Source: Alistipes sp.
GTDB taxonomy: Bacteria > Bacteroidota > Bacteroidia > Bacteroidales > Rikenellaceae
Direction of reading: 5' to 3'
Assembly (NCBI GenBank): GCA_022767745.1
Contig: JALENN010000010.1
Location: 1-64,000 of the forward strand
Length of the DNA: 64,000 nt
The notes below the pieces were generated by a model, which worked only from the letters and a program-made list of their open reading frames with translations, had not been told where the DNA came from and made no database searches. The position numbers were made by a program, and so were the translations under genes. This document shows positions 1-8,485 of this stretch, in pieces. Numbering within the stretch: the first letter of the stretch is position 1; every line of letters starts with the position of its first letter.

Positions 1-1725
1 GGCGATCTGAATAACCAGGTTGTTGTTTTCCTGTGTGGCCGTAATATAGATATGTCCACCCTTCGGCGTATATTTCAAAGCATTGGACAAGAGGTTATGC
101 ATTACCTTCTGAAAATACTCCGGGACGAAATCGGCTTGAAGAAAGTTTTGTTGTGGTACGAAAATCAGATTGAGGTGTTTTTGCTGGGCAAATATCTGGA
201 AGTTTTCTACGATCATCCGAATAAAGGCTACGATATCTCCGGTACGCCATTCCGGTTCTTCAATCGAAGAACGAACTTTAGAAATATTCAGCAGTTGATT
301 GACCAGATTCAGCAGATGGTCTCCCTGGCGGATAATGGTTTGTAATGAGGCGATAGACTCCTGGTCTGTCCCCGTTTTTTCGGACAACTGGTTGGCAAGC
401 CCGAGAATAACCGTCAACGGCGTACGGAATTCATGGGTGATATTCGTAAAAAATTTGCTGCGTACAGTCTCCATGTGACGCATGATTTTCTGCGTTCTGG
501 ATTTTATGCGCACGACATATAGCAAAAATCCGATTATAATGATGGTTAGCAGTAAAATGGAAATACCTGCGAATAAGATGATATTTTTGGTTCGTTGCTC
601 CATTTGGTAATTTTTTTGGATCAACGCCAATTCTCTGGAACTTTTCTCTTTTTCGAAATTGACTCTTATATTCTGCAAATGAGCTGTATTTTCTATATTA
701 CTGACACTGTCGGCATATTCTCTGCTCAACTTATAGTTTTCAAAGGCTTTGGGACAATTACCCAGTTTTTCGTAGTAGAGATAGTTCAACCAATATACTT
801 CACGTAAATGTTCCCGGGATTGCATCTCTTTGGCCGTACGGGAGGCACGTGTTAAATATTTTTGTGCGGAACTCATATCCCCCTTGCTTATGTTGACACG
901 CGCCAGGGCTATGCAGGACTCGATCCAATGCCAGTGGTCCTGGCTTTTCTCCATTAAATCATAGGCACTCCGATATTCCTGTATAGCGTTATCCCACTGT
1001 TTATCCTTTTCCAATAAATTGCCGAAATAGGTATGGCACAAGGAAATTCCGAGGTTGGAACGAGCTGCCTGATTGTGCAACATGGAGCGACGATAGTAAA
1101 TCCAGGCAGAGTCAATCATTCCCTGCTTTTCAAATATTGCTCCAATATTGGCATAATTAATCGCTTGCCCCAGTTCGCTGTTCAGTTGCTGTTCCCCAGA
1201 TAAGGCTTGACGAAAAGCGGTGATGGCTGCGCTATAGTTTCCCATTGATAATTGTACATTTCCGATACCATTGAGAGAAACCACCCGGTTTTTTAATGCT
1301 ACATAGGGACTTTTATCGTGGTATTGTTCACATAATGCAAGTGCTTTATAATGGAATGTGGAAGCTTCGTCCATAATTCCAATTCGGCGAAAATTGGTTC
1401 CGATCTGATTGCATATCTGTATGATTTCAATGGTGTCACAAAGTTGTTCCGCTAATTCCAAGGCTTGACGGTGACAGATGGTGGCTTCGTTGAACTTGGC
1501 TGCGTCCCGGTAACGCTTGCCCAACGCTTTGCTGGCACACATCATCCCATACTTGTTCCCTTCAGCCTCAAAATGATCCAATAAGATGGACAAGGAATCT
1601 ATCCCAGGGGTAACTCGAACAGTGCTGTCGATCATTTTGCGGGTTTCATCGGGAAGGTCCGACTGGACCGATGGCGAAGTACAGGCAAACAGCGACAGAA
1701 CACCTAAACAGATCAGCAATCTCAT
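1..1725 (-). CDS. TPR-containing membrane sensor histidine kinase (C-terminus beyond window)
   Basis: Partial gene; 575 codons are visible from the ATG at 1725 and the frame is open to base 1. The N-terminus (MRLLICLGVLSLFACTS) ends in a lipobox-like LFAC. Helical tetratricopeptide-type repeats fill roughly residues 40-370, one membrane span lies at about 380-405, and a HisKA H-box (THEFRTP) places the phospho-accepting His at residue 431. The start of a HATPase domain follows (VMHNLLSNALKYTP at the N-box). Bacteroidota proteins with this order often continue into a receiver and an AraC-type HTH, but that part is outside the window. It likely senses a periplasmic signal through the TPR region. 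A TAnnTTTG promoter lies 43 bp upstream. The kinase call is strong; the hybrid nature is inferred. Confidence 0.9.
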   Translation of the reverse strand, partial: MRLLICLGVLSLFACTSPSVQSDLPDETRKMIDSTVRVTPGIDSLSILLDHFEAEGNKYGMMCASKALGKRYRDAAKFNEATICHRQALELAEQLCDTIEIIQICNQIGTNFRRIGIMDEASTFHYKALALCEQYHDKSPYVALKNRVVSLNGIGNVQLSMGNYSAAITAFRQALSGEQQLNSELGQAINYANIGAIFEKQGMIDSAWIYYRRSMLHNQAARSNLGISLCHTYFGNLLEKDKQWDNAIQEYRSAYDLMEKSQDHWHWIESCIALARVNISKGDMSSAQKYLTRASRTAKEMQSREHLREVYWLNYLYYEKLGNCPKAFENYKLSREYADSVSNIENTAHLQNIRVNFEKEKSSRELALIQKNYQMEQRTKNIILFAGISILLLTIIIIGFLLYVVRIKSRTQKIMRHMETVRSKFFTNITHEFRTPLTVILGLANQLSEKTGTDQESIASLQTIIRQGDHLLNLVNQLLNISKVRSSIEEPEWRTGDIVAFIRMIVENFQIFAQQKHLNLIFVPQQNFLQADFVPEYFQKVMHNLLSNALKYTPKGGHIYITATQENNNLVIQIA

Positions 1726-1767
1726 CTCTTATTTATTTAAATCAGTGAGATAAATATACGTATTTTC

Positions 1768-1775
1768 CAAAGATA
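1768..1775 (-). promoter_or_regulatory. Promoter -7 element of the TPR kinase gene
   Basis: On the minus strand this reads TATCTTTG, matching the Bacteroidota -7 consensus TAnnTTTG. It lies 42 bp upstream of the kinase ATG. No clean TTTG -33 box was found. Confidence 0.5.
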
Positions 1776-2155
1776 TTCTACTCTAAAGAAAAATATTCGG
1801 AGTGTTTCCTAATTTGGAGAAAAGTAAATCGTTCTATTGTATAAGTCATTTTGTGATCATAATTTACAAATTTGCATAACGGTATTAATGTCGACTCCTG
1901 CAAAATGTTCCGTACTGCCACCAATTTTCATGCAAGAGGTAATATTGAGGTTTAAATAAACCTAAAAAGTCATTTAATATTTAATAGTTGATAGTTGCAG
2001 TAATTTATTTTATGGTAAAGTCTCCCGAATAATTATGAATTAAATCCTAAAAAGAATGGAGCCAATAGTAAAAAGTTAAAAGTTACTATAAAAGCCACAG
2101 TTATTAAGGTTTTATTGGTTAAGAGATAACATTTGTTTGTCTGTCAATTCCTTCC
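1776..2155. other. AT-rich intergenic stretch without a recognisable gene
   Basis: About 380 bp between the kinase promoter and the repeat that precedes the integrase. No open frame with coding character, tRNA or clear hairpin was seen. It may be the chromosome side of an element junction. Confidence 0.5.
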
Positions 2156-2270
2156 ATCGTCTCAGACCTCCTCAGACGGCGTAGTTTGTTTGTGTAAATT
2201 TCTTTATTCGAGGATTAAGTGGCTGATAATCAATGTTGATTAATTTCTTCAACGAGGAGGGGTATTAAGC
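2156..2270 (+). repeat. Repeat copy A, upstream of the integrase
   Basis: Starts ATCGTCTCAGAC, then contains AGTTTGTTTG, then GATAATCA and TAATTTCTTCAACG near its end. The same blocks in the same order occur at 17557-17660, and the first block alone recurs at 8373-8402. Copy A carries an extra 10-bp internal duplication (CTCAGAC twice). A terminator hairpin follows in both A and C. The arrangement suggests an element end or a conserved integrase-upstream region; no exact att core can be defined by eye. Confidence 0.6.
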
Positions 2271-2317
2271 GTGTTTTGGAGGCAAATGCCTCAAAATATG
2301 CCTCTTAAAAACTTTCT

Positions 2318-2345
2318 AATGCGACCTTTGGGTCGCATTTTTTGT
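2318..2345 (+). terminator. Rho-independent terminator before the integrase
   Basis: Perfect 9-bp stem AATGCGACC / GGTCGCATT with a 4-nt loop, followed by a T run. It would block transcription entering the integrase gene from outside the element. Confidence 0.75.
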
Positions 2346-2390
2346 ATATAAAAGTATATTTTGGATATATAAACTTTCTAATAATCTACC

Positions 2391-2398
2391 TATATTTG
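2391..2398 (+). promoter_or_regulatory. Promoter -7 element of the integrase
   Basis: TATATTTG, a perfect TAnnTTTG match, 30 bp upstream of the integrase ATG and downstream of the terminator hairpin. Confidence 0.5.
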
Positions 2399-2428
2399 TA
2401 TGTTCATCCACGATAAATAACATAGAAT

Positions 2429-3745
2429 ATGGGGCGCGTAAAGTCGAAATTTCCAACAGGAAACATTGTTATTAAAAATAAGAAGCCAAATAAAGAGGGT
2501 AAAGTTGCTCTATATCTTTGTTATAATATCAATACAACGCCTGTAGCTATTACCACGGATATTTTTGTCAAGCCTGAAGATTGGGATAGCAAGACGCAAA
2601 CCGTAAAAAGCAAGAATCCCGCTGCAGCCCGACTGAACAATCAGTTGAAACTGCAACGGGAAAAGGTGGATGAGCAAATCATGGCATATGAAGGGTACCT
2701 GACGGCAGATATTGTCCGTAAGATGCTAAAGGGTGAGTTTGCTCAACAAAATGACCCCAAGAAGATTGATTTTATTCAATATGCTACGGACTACAATCAG
2801 CAACGGTTCGACTTGCAGAAACTTTCTTATTCAACCTATTATAATGGGGACCGATATATAAAGAAATTTCAGCGTTTCTTGGCAGAGCAGACGGGTGAAG
2901 GTATTATTTATATAACCGACCTAACTATTGACCTGATTGATAAATATAAAACATTCTGCATTAAAAAGGGCAATACAAAAGAGGGAATCAACAAGATGCT
3001 GACTCCTCTTATAAAGGCTGCCATGTATGCCTCGGATAATGGCTTGTTATCTGCAAAGGTATCAACCCAAATCAAACAGTCCTATTTTGACCTGAAAGAG
3101 CGGCAATATCGGTCTGAAGTCGAAGATACTGAAGTCCGCTATCTGACAGAGGAACAGATGTTGCAATTTGTGGATTTGTATTCAAAGGTCAAATTTAACA
3201 GGACTCGTGAAATCATGGACATGTTCCTGTTTGCTTTTCATGCCTGTGGTTTGCGCGTATCGGATATAGCAACGTTGGAATGGTCTCATATAGATTGGGA
3301 GCGCCAAGAGTTGTCGAAAAATCTTGTGAAGGGTAAAGTTTCGCACACGATTCCGTTGACTGCCGCTGCAATGGATATTTTGAAGCGGTGGCAGGAAAAG
3401 AATTTGAATAAGCGTTTTGTTTTCAATTTACTTTATCCCACATTTGATACAAGCAATGCTGCTGAGCTTGACAAGAAGATTAAATCAAAGAACCGTATCT
3501 TGCAGACCTCGCTGAATGAGATTGGCAATAAAATGGGACTGCCCTTTCATTTGACCATGCACGTTGCTCGCCACACGTTCGCGGTAATGGCTCTGAATCG
3601 CGGAGTATCAGTACATATGATCAGTAAATTGTTGGGGCATGCCTCTATTATCACAACTGAAAAGGTCTATGCAGAATTCTTGCCCGACACAATTACTGAA
3701 GAAGTGAAAAACAAACTTTCATTCGGGTATATACCGTCAGTTTAA
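2429..3745 (+). CDS. Tyrosine recombinase / integrase of a mobile element
   Basis: 438 residues. The order is an N-terminal arm-binding part (about 1-100), a SAM-like core-binding domain (about 115-215) and a catalytic domain. Catalytic residues visible are R276 (HACGLRVSD), H378 and R381 (HVARHTF), H404 (LLGHAS) and the nucleophile Y414. It should catalyse strand exchange at the att sites of the surrounding element. Its stop is 4 bp from the stop of the convergent small HTH gene, the usual integrase/excisionase arrangement in Bacteroidota integrative elements. Repeat copy A, a terminator and a promoter precede it. The gene is intact and has the AT-rich base composition of its neighbours, consistent with transfer. 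Confidence 0.95.
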   Translation: MGRVKSKFPTGNIVIKNKKPNKEGKVALYLCYNINTTPVAITTDIFVKPEDWDSKTQTVKSKNPAAARLNNQLKLQREKVDEQIMAYEGYLTADIVRKMLKGEFAQQNDPKKIDFIQYATDYNQQRFDLQKLSYSTYYNGDRYIKKFQRFLAEQTGEGIIYITDLTIDLIDKYKTFCIKKGNTKEGINKMLTPLIKAAMYASDNGLLSAKVSTQIKQSYFDLKERQYRSEVEDTEVRYLTEEQMLQFVDLYSKVKFNRTREIMDMFLFAFHACGLRVSDIATLEWSHIDWERQELSKNLVKGKVSHTIPLTAAAMDILKRWQEKNLNKRFVFNLLYPTFDTSNAAELDKKIKSKNRILQTSLNEIGNKMGLPFHLTMHVARHTFAVMALNRGVSVHMISKLLGHASIITTEKVYAEFLPDTITEEVKNKLSFGYIPSV

Positions 3746-3749
3746 TATA

Positions 3750-4037
3750 CTAATTCCAAGCAAAAGCATCTTGATGGGTTTTTGCGAGAAAACTATTCAG
3801 ATCATCTGCGGAATAATAAAATTTATCACCCACTTGGCTATAACCAAGCCATCCGTTATCTCGGTATTTTTTTAGGGTTTTAGAGTTCACATCTAATAAC
3901 TCAAGCATCTCTTTGTTGGTGTATAACGGTTTCTGTGAAGCCTTATTCAGGCAATCTTGTGCAGAACCCAACTCTTCCTGCACTACTGTTCTGATTAATT
4001 TTTCAAATTCATCTTTGTTAAAATTGATAGATAACAT
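3750..4037 (-). CDS. Helix-turn-helix excisionase-like protein
   Basis: 95 residues. The C-terminal half (YTNKEMLELLDVNSKTLKKYRDNGWLGYSQVG) is a MerR/excisionase-type winged HTH with the usual DNG-W/K pattern, and the N-terminus is a short charged helix. Proteins of this family bind att-site DNA and direct excision by the partner recombinase. It is convergent with the integrase, the stop codons being 4 bp apart. It could instead act only as a regulator. No partner other than the integrase is apparent. Confidence 0.75.
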   Translation of the reverse strand: MLSINFNKDEFEKLIRTVVQEELGSAQDCLNKASQKPLYTNKEMLELLDVNSKTLKKYRDNGWLGYSQVGDKFYYSADDLNSFLAKTHQDAFAWN

Positions 4038-4450
4038 TCTTTAATTAAACTTTTCTTCTTATTTCTATTCGCTCAAGCTTACGCTTGTCCTCTTTTTCAG
4101 CAGGTCAGAGTACCCATCGAGGTTTTTGTAATTATATGTTTTTTAAGATTAAGAAACAAATTATTTATGTATTTTTTTTATAAATTGACACGTCTCCAAT
4201 TATATAAAGGATTGCTAAATAGTATCTATGGTGGTTTTATATGTGCTGATATACAGTATGTTGATTGTGTAAGCGCCCTTAATTAAACCTATTGGAGATA
4301 GGTGTATTAAATGAAGGTACTGTTGTTCGTATATTGCGCAGATATATTTTTATAAAAAAATAAAATCAACTTTTCTTGCCTTTTTCTCTTGACTTTTTAA
4401 CCAAATCTACTATTTATTTATATAGAAATAATTTATAAAAAAGCATAACT
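4038..4450 (+). other. AT-rich intergenic region with a distant inverted repeat, possible origin region
   Basis: 413 bp without a gene. TCTCCAAT at 4193-4200 and its exact complement ATTGGAGA at 4291-4298 flank about 90 bp and lie directly upstream of the Rep/MobT-like operon. Replication or transfer origins of rolling-circle type usually sit next to the initiator gene, so this is the natural place to look for a nick site. No nick sequence can be identified by eye. Confidence 0.35.
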
Positions 4451-4648
4451 ATGGAAGACAAGAATTACAAGCGTCAGTACCGAGAATTAGATGACGAAAC
4501 GAAAAAGAAAATAAGTCAATCGCTAAAAGGGAGAAGTAAAAGTTACAGCCATGTACAAAATATATCAAAAGGGCTAAAAAGTTATTGGCAAAATGTGCCG
4601 TCCAAAAATAAGAGTGTAGAATCTGATAAAGCGGATGGCATCATGTAG
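4451..4648 (+). CDS. Small basic protein with a NUMOD3-like motif, upstream of the Rep/MobT-like gene
   Basis: 65 residues, very rich in Lys, Arg and Ser. The central part (DDETKKKISQSLKGRSKS, then HVQNISKGLKSYW) resembles the short NUMOD3 DNA-binding repeat found beside homing endonucleases. No catalytic domain is present. The last 14 bases overlap the start of the next gene, so the two are probably translationally coupled. It may help the initiator bind the origin; that is inference. Start chosen at the only suitable ATG. Function unknown. Confidence 0.6.
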   Translation: MEDKNYKRQYRELDDETKKKISQSLKGRSKSYSHVQNISKGLKSYWQNVPSKNKSVESDKADGIM

Positions 4649-5501
4649 TAAATTAGGCGAAACAATTATTGATGAATTGAGGCTCTGCTATGTGGCGAAG
4701 CCTTCATTGCTTGACAATCTTAGTTCAGCAGCTCTTGGGGAACGTATTGATTTTGCTGATTTTTCAATGGTACGTATCATCGGTCAACATTTCCGCTATT
4801 TGTTCAAGGTGTTTATTGGTAAAAAACAGGTTGGTAATTTCTACTATGGTCAATATGGGATTGTCGATAGTTGTTATGCGTGGTTTAAATTTGAGAATCA
4901 AGTTTTATATGACGGCGAACTGTTCCGTACCACTCTTGATATTCCGTATAAGCTTAAATTGACCTTCAATAATATAACAGCAATCGATTTGACCAAAGAT
5001 TTTAAGAAGAATATAGTCAATGTTATACGGAGACTATATAAGGATGAGAGGATTACAACTATTGTGAATGGGAAGGCTGTTAAGAACAGAAAACAAATTA
5101 TTCCTGAGTTTCATATTGACTATTCGGTTAGTCTCGAACGTCTTAAGAATCCTACGTTTTATGCTAAACAAAAGAAGGCGTTGCATGACAAAACCAAAGG
5201 CATTTGTGTTTGCTGCTATGACAAGAAAGCAGAGGTGGAAACAGAAAGCCACAAACAATATATTTTGGACTTTTATAATAATCCAAAGTCCTTGCATCGG
5301 CTCGAAATTCATTTAAATGCAGATGAAATCAGAACCTACTGTTCAGCAGTGCATATGGTTCAATCTGTTGATTTGATTTTTGATAAAGAGTTCCTGACCA
5401 ATATGTTCTACTACCATCTCGCCGCTGTGGTAAGATTTACACGAGGAAGGACCAAACTTGATTGGCGAGACATTTTATTATGCAGTGACAGGAGAATATA
5501 A
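4635..5501 (+). CDS. Rep_trans/RstA-like replication initiator or MobT-like relaxase
   Basis: 288 residues. Features of the replication-initiation-factor family (filamentous-phage RstA/gpII, Rep_trans, MobT) are an internal YGQYGIVDS strand, a conserved central region, the YDKKAEVE segment in the second half (candidate catalytic Tyr followed by Lys) and the LHRLEIHLNADE acidic motif. Such proteins nick one strand at an origin and start rolling-circle replication or transfer. Next to an integrase and excisionase it suggests an integrative mobilizable element or integrated replicon. It overlaps the small basic protein gene by 14 bp. The family call is by motif only; replication versus mobilisation cannot be separated here. 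Confidence 0.65.
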   Translation: MASCSKLGETIIDELRLCYVAKPSLLDNLSSAALGERIDFADFSMVRIIGQHFRYLFKVFIGKKQVGNFYYGQYGIVDSCYAWFKFENQVLYDGELFRTTLDIPYKLKLTFNNITAIDLTKDFKKNIVNVIRRLYKDERITTIVNGKAVKNRKQIIPEFHIDYSVSLERLKNPTFYAKQKKALHDKTKGICVCCYDKKAEVETESHKQYILDFYNNPKSLHRLEIHLNADEIRTYCSAVHMVQSVDLIFDKEFLTNMFYYHLAAVVRFTRGRTKLDWRDILLCSDRRI

Positions 5502-5615
5502 CACCACCCCTACCACTGCATCTATTTTTGATTTATTTTTCTGATAAATAGAAAAATAACTACAAGAATAGTCATGCAATTTTATTCAAATGATTTTATA
5601 GAAAAATATATATAT

Positions 5616-5634
5616 TGTAATAAAAATTATTACA
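5616..5634 (+). promoter_or_regulatory. Palindromic operator candidate for the XRE-NADAR gene
   Basis: TGTAATAA-AAA-TTATTACA is a perfect 8-bp inverted repeat with a 3-bp centre. It ends 20 bp upstream of the ATG of a gene that encodes its own XRE-type HTH, so autoregulation is plausible. Confidence 0.45.
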
Positions 5635-5654
5635 TTTATGGAAAATAAAATTAT

Positions 5655-6650
5655 ATGAATGAATTAAAAGTTAAACAAATTATAAATCAAAGAAATATAT
5701 CAGTAAAACAATTTGCTGAAATGCTTGGCGTTACCCGTGAGCATTGTTACCACATTCTGAAAGGAGAGAACGTGAGCAAAAGGCAATTGCAGAATATGTC
5801 AAGGGTACTTAATCTCCCGATTAGAGACTTATATATAACACCTGCTGATATTGTGTCAGAATGTGATCCCTATACAATAGAATTTGGACGAACTGAGCAT
5901 TATAAAGCATCAGATATAATAACATTCTCGAAATTATCAGGTAGGTATGGGGCTCTTTCAAATATGAGCACAGCCTACCCTATTGATTTGTTGGGACACC
6001 ATTGCTACACGTCAGAGCATTTATTCATTGCATTGCGATTTTCGGGTTACCCTGATTTACAAAAAGAGATTTTAGAATACGAAAATGCGATGTGGTGCAA
6101 AAAAATATTTGTGGGCAGCAGCAAGTATAAGGCGTACCATCATCCCAATTGGCATGATGCAGATTTCGATATTGAAGTTATGAAATATGTGATAAATCTT
6201 AAATATGAACAGAATGAAGGGTTTAGACAGCTTCTCAATACGACTAAGGGCAAGATTATTGTAGAGGATGCTACGATGCAGCGAACTAATGAGTCTGTTT
6301 TAAAATGGGGCTGTCAGGATCTCGAAAAACGTGATCTTATTAACAAGACGCGAAGTAGTGTTAGAAGATATATTTCAGCACTACAGAAAGAGGCTATTAG
6401 TCGGGAGGAGACATTGAAGAATCCTCGGACTGCGTCAGCACAGAAACGCCATGAGCAGAAAATGAAACAATTTGAATCTAATATTGGCAAAATACAGAAG
6501 ATATATGAAGAGACGTTATTTGAACACTGTAATTATACTCTAAGTGGGAGAAATTCAATGGGAAAGATTCTGACAATGATACGAGATCATGGACACATTG
6601 ATTATCATTTAGATTATCCGCTATACTTCTTTGAGCATGAAATAAAATGA
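5655..6650 (+). CDS. XRE helix-turn-helix fused to a NADAR (YbiA-like) domain
   Basis: 331 residues. Residues 1-60 form a Cro/CI-type HTH (VKQFAEMLGVTREHCYHILKG). From about residue 95 the protein matches the NADAR/YbiA fold: FSKLSGRYGALSNMS, TSEHLFIALRF, then TTKGKIIVEDA, VLKWGCQ and finally SGRNSMGKILTMIRD. Known NADAR proteins are N-glycosidases acting on ADP-ribose-type conjugates, and some reverse guanine ADP-ribosylation as antitoxins of DarT1 toxins. No DarT-like gene is visible here. Between the two halves of the NADAR motif set is a roughly 70-residue charged helical insertion (about 240-295). The HTH suggests autoregulation or DNA targeting; a perfect palindrome lies upstream. Probably element cargo with a defence or toxin-neutralising role (inference). 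Confidence 0.8.
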   Translation: MNELKVKQIINQRNISVKQFAEMLGVTREHCYHILKGENVSKRQLQNMSRVLNLPIRDLYITPADIVSECDPYTIEFGRTEHYKASDIITFSKLSGRYGALSNMSTAYPIDLLGHHCYTSEHLFIALRFSGYPDLQKEILEYENAMWCKKIFVGSSKYKAYHHPNWHDADFDIEVMKYVINLKYEQNEGFRQLLNTTKGKIIVEDATMQRTNESVLKWGCQDLEKRDLINKTRSSVRRYISALQKEAISREETLKNPRTASAQKRHEQKMKQFESNIGKIQKIYEETLFEHCNYTLSGRNSMGKILTMIRDHGHIDYHLDYPLYFFEHEIK

Positions 6651-6680
6651 TTGTATTATATTTATGTTTGTGCTAAAATA

Positions 6681-6716
6681 ATATCTGCCATCCATAGCGG
6701 GTGGCAGATATTTTTG
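6681..6716. terminator. Bidirectional terminator between convergent genes
   Basis: Perfect 10-bp stem ATATCTGCCA / TGGCAGATAT followed by TTTTG on the plus strand. It sits between the stops of the XRE-NADAR and GIY-YIG genes. Confidence 0.75.
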
Positions 6717-6736
6717 TGATAGATTATCTTTTTAAC

Positions 6737-7882
6737 TTATAATAATACAATCTGTTTCAACTGCGCGTCATAAGCTATAGGCTGACCACCGATGATATAA
6801 TTCACGGCTTGTTCGATAATTGGCAATGGGACAACAAACCACTCCTTCGGATTTGAATCCCCTGCTGACAATTTCAGTTGCACATGACTGAATAATTTGT
6901 GTATCAGATTCTCAAACGCTACCGCCTTCACATTGAACACTTGCCACGAAGCGACTACTTCTACATCTGCAAACAGGTAAGTTGCATCATTCTTGGCATT
7001 GGCAATTCGTTCTTCGACAGTTTGAGTCGTGAATCCAATCTTATATAGGTCTTTGATGGATGCTATCTCAGGGTCTGTCGATTTTGAACGCAGCACATAT
7101 ATATGCCCACTTGGAACGTCGCTTTCAGTAACGGTGAATTGCTTTTTTAGGTGGTCATCATCCGACAATGTCATATCCCGTACAGAATAGCCGCCTGAAT
7201 AGATTGCCTTTGCCAAACTTTGAAGCAACACGTCGGACTGCAAGCCGTTTTCATATATGCACAACGTTCTGCCATCCAATTTGTAATCCCTCTTTTTTTT
7301 AACGCCCTCAATCTTATCCAAAAGGACAAGTATTCCGTCAACTACAAAATAGGCGCCATCCTTCAGATGCTCATCCTTGAACTTGACCAATTTATAACGT
7401 CCGTCATTCAGTTTGGCATGAACATCTTTGAATCTCGCAGCATATTTCTCATCGAAATTATCACAAGGGACACGTTGGGCAATATAATCGGGACGATCAA
7501 TGGATGCTTTTTTCATATATTCGGGAACATCAAACATACCCTGAACCTCAGACGATGTATCGTATAACGGGTCGTTGAACAATTCCATCAACTGCTCATC
7601 AATCGTCTTCTCCTTCTCCTTCAACAATCCCAATGTATCGTAAGGCAGACACTTTGCACGCTTTTTCTCGTCCTTGCGGATGGAACTCAACGTTCTCGAC
7701 AAGGTCATCTCATTGATAGTGCCATCTTCCTGCGGCTCACGGTTGTTTGCCTCGACAAAAGACACCACATCCAAGAACGAGTTAATTAGACGGTCACTTG
7801 AGGTCTTCTTCTGTACAGGAGCCTTGACATCGGCGAACTCTTCCGTATCAAACAGCTTCAACAGCTCTTCTTCCCAATTCAT
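6737..7882 (-). CDS. GIY-YIG (T5orf172-type) nuclease-domain protein
   Basis: 381 residues. The N-terminal two thirds are a charged region without a recognised domain. The C-terminus has GHIYVLRS (GIY-like), then LYKIGFT (YIG-like), the catalytic-type Arg in ERIANAK, and a late Glu region HKLFSHVQ...EWFVVPL, as in the T5orf172/MUG113 branch of GIY-YIG proteins. Such proteins often accompany a DEAD/DEAH helicase in restriction-like or phage-related two-gene units. Its ATG overlaps the stop of the upstream frame (ATGA), which looks like a helicase C-terminus. It is convergent with XRE-NADAR. Nuclease activity is inferred from the motif. Confidence 0.75.
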   Translation of the reverse strand: MNWEEELLKLFDTEEFADVKAPVQKKTSSDRLINSFLDVVSFVEANNREPQEDGTINEMTLSRTLSSIRKDEKKRAKCLPYDTLGLLKEKEKTIDEQLMELFNDPLYDTSSEVQGMFDVPEYMKKASIDRPDYIAQRVPCDNFDEKYAARFKDVHAKLNDGRYKLVKFKDEHLKDGAYFVVDGILVLLDKIEGVKKKRDYKLDGRTLCIYENGLQSDVLLQSLAKAIYSGGYSVRDMTLSDDDHLKKQFTVTESDVPSGHIYVLRSKSTDPEIASIKDLYKIGFTTQTVEERIANAKNDATYLFADVEVVASWQVFNVKAVAFENLIHKLFSHVQLKLSAGDSNPKEWFVVPLPIIEQAVNYIIGGQPIAYDAQLKQIVLL

Positions 7883-8187
7883 ATCTTGCCTGTACGTTGA
7901 TATTCACGTTTCTTTTTAGCCACGAAATCAATTGCCAAAGCAATTCTTTTGGCTAAAGGTTCTGTATCGCTCAACGATGGTATCGCACCATGATGTTCCT
8001 CCTTGTATTTGGGCAAATAGTTCTTGACGAGAATAACGGCTTCCTCTATTGTCATGTCAGAACGTTGCTCCTCTATACTGAACTGAATGGCTCTAAAAAC
8101 TTCAGGAGTAAGCGACTTAGACATAATCTCGTATGCCCTTTGAAATGGATTTATGCTATCAATAAGGTTAATTGACAACTTATCCAC
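7879..8187 (-). pseudogene. Probable C-terminal remnant of a helicase partner of the GIY-YIG gene
   Basis: About 102 residues from a GTG at 8187, but the reading frame stays open upstream to 8295 with protein-like sequence (KHIANKFCGNGIEVDK) and no ATG. The end has the pattern YLPKYKEEHHGAIPS...EPLAKRIALAIDFVAKKKRE, which resembles the C-terminal tail of DEAD/DEAH helicases paired with T5orf172 GIY-YIG proteins. The stop overlaps the GIY-YIG start by 4 bp, as expected for the end of an upstream operon gene. The upstream part is missing and repeat copy B lies about 80 bp further out, so truncation at an element junction is likely. A genuine small protein starting at GTG is the alternative. Confidence 0.5.
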
Positions 8188-8372
8188 TTCAATACCGTTG
8201 CCGCAGAATTTATTGGCTATATGTTTATAAAATAGATGATTGTTCGGATAAATACAAAATATTTGTATCGAGCAAATTAAAGGTGGTGAAGTAGATCATA
8301 ATTATTTGACGTTACTGGGTTTATTCTCAAGTTTTACCATTACCCTCTCTTCCCTTTGTCACATCGGCCCGG

Positions 8373-8402
8373 ATCGTCTCTACGGGTACGGTTTGTTTGT
8401 CT
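8373..8402 (+). repeat. Repeat copy B (short form)
   Basis: ATCGTCTC, 3 bp, GGGTACGGTTTGTTTG. This matches the first block of copies A (2156) and C (17557). It lies between the truncated helicase tail and the stress/redox cluster, as expected for a junction between two inserted segments. Confidence 0.45.
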
Positions 8403-8428
8403 ATTCATATAAAAAGTCTCATGATAAG

Positions 8429-8469
8429 CAAAAGAGTTGTCCATAGTTAATTTATGAACAACTCTTTTG
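8429..8469. terminator. Terminator after the alpha/beta hydrolase operon
   Basis: Perfect 12-bp inverted repeat CAAAAGAGTTGT / ACAACTCTTTTG with a 17-nt loop, 17 bp past the minus-strand stop at 8486. Confidence 0.7.
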
Positions 8470-8485
8470 AAACAAATATGACTTT

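Noticed and set aside
2429..3745. Integrase as part of an invertible-promoter (phase-variation) switch
   Set aside because: No pair of short inverted repeats flanking a promoter was found beside it; the excisionase and Rep/MobT-like neighbours fit a mobile element better.
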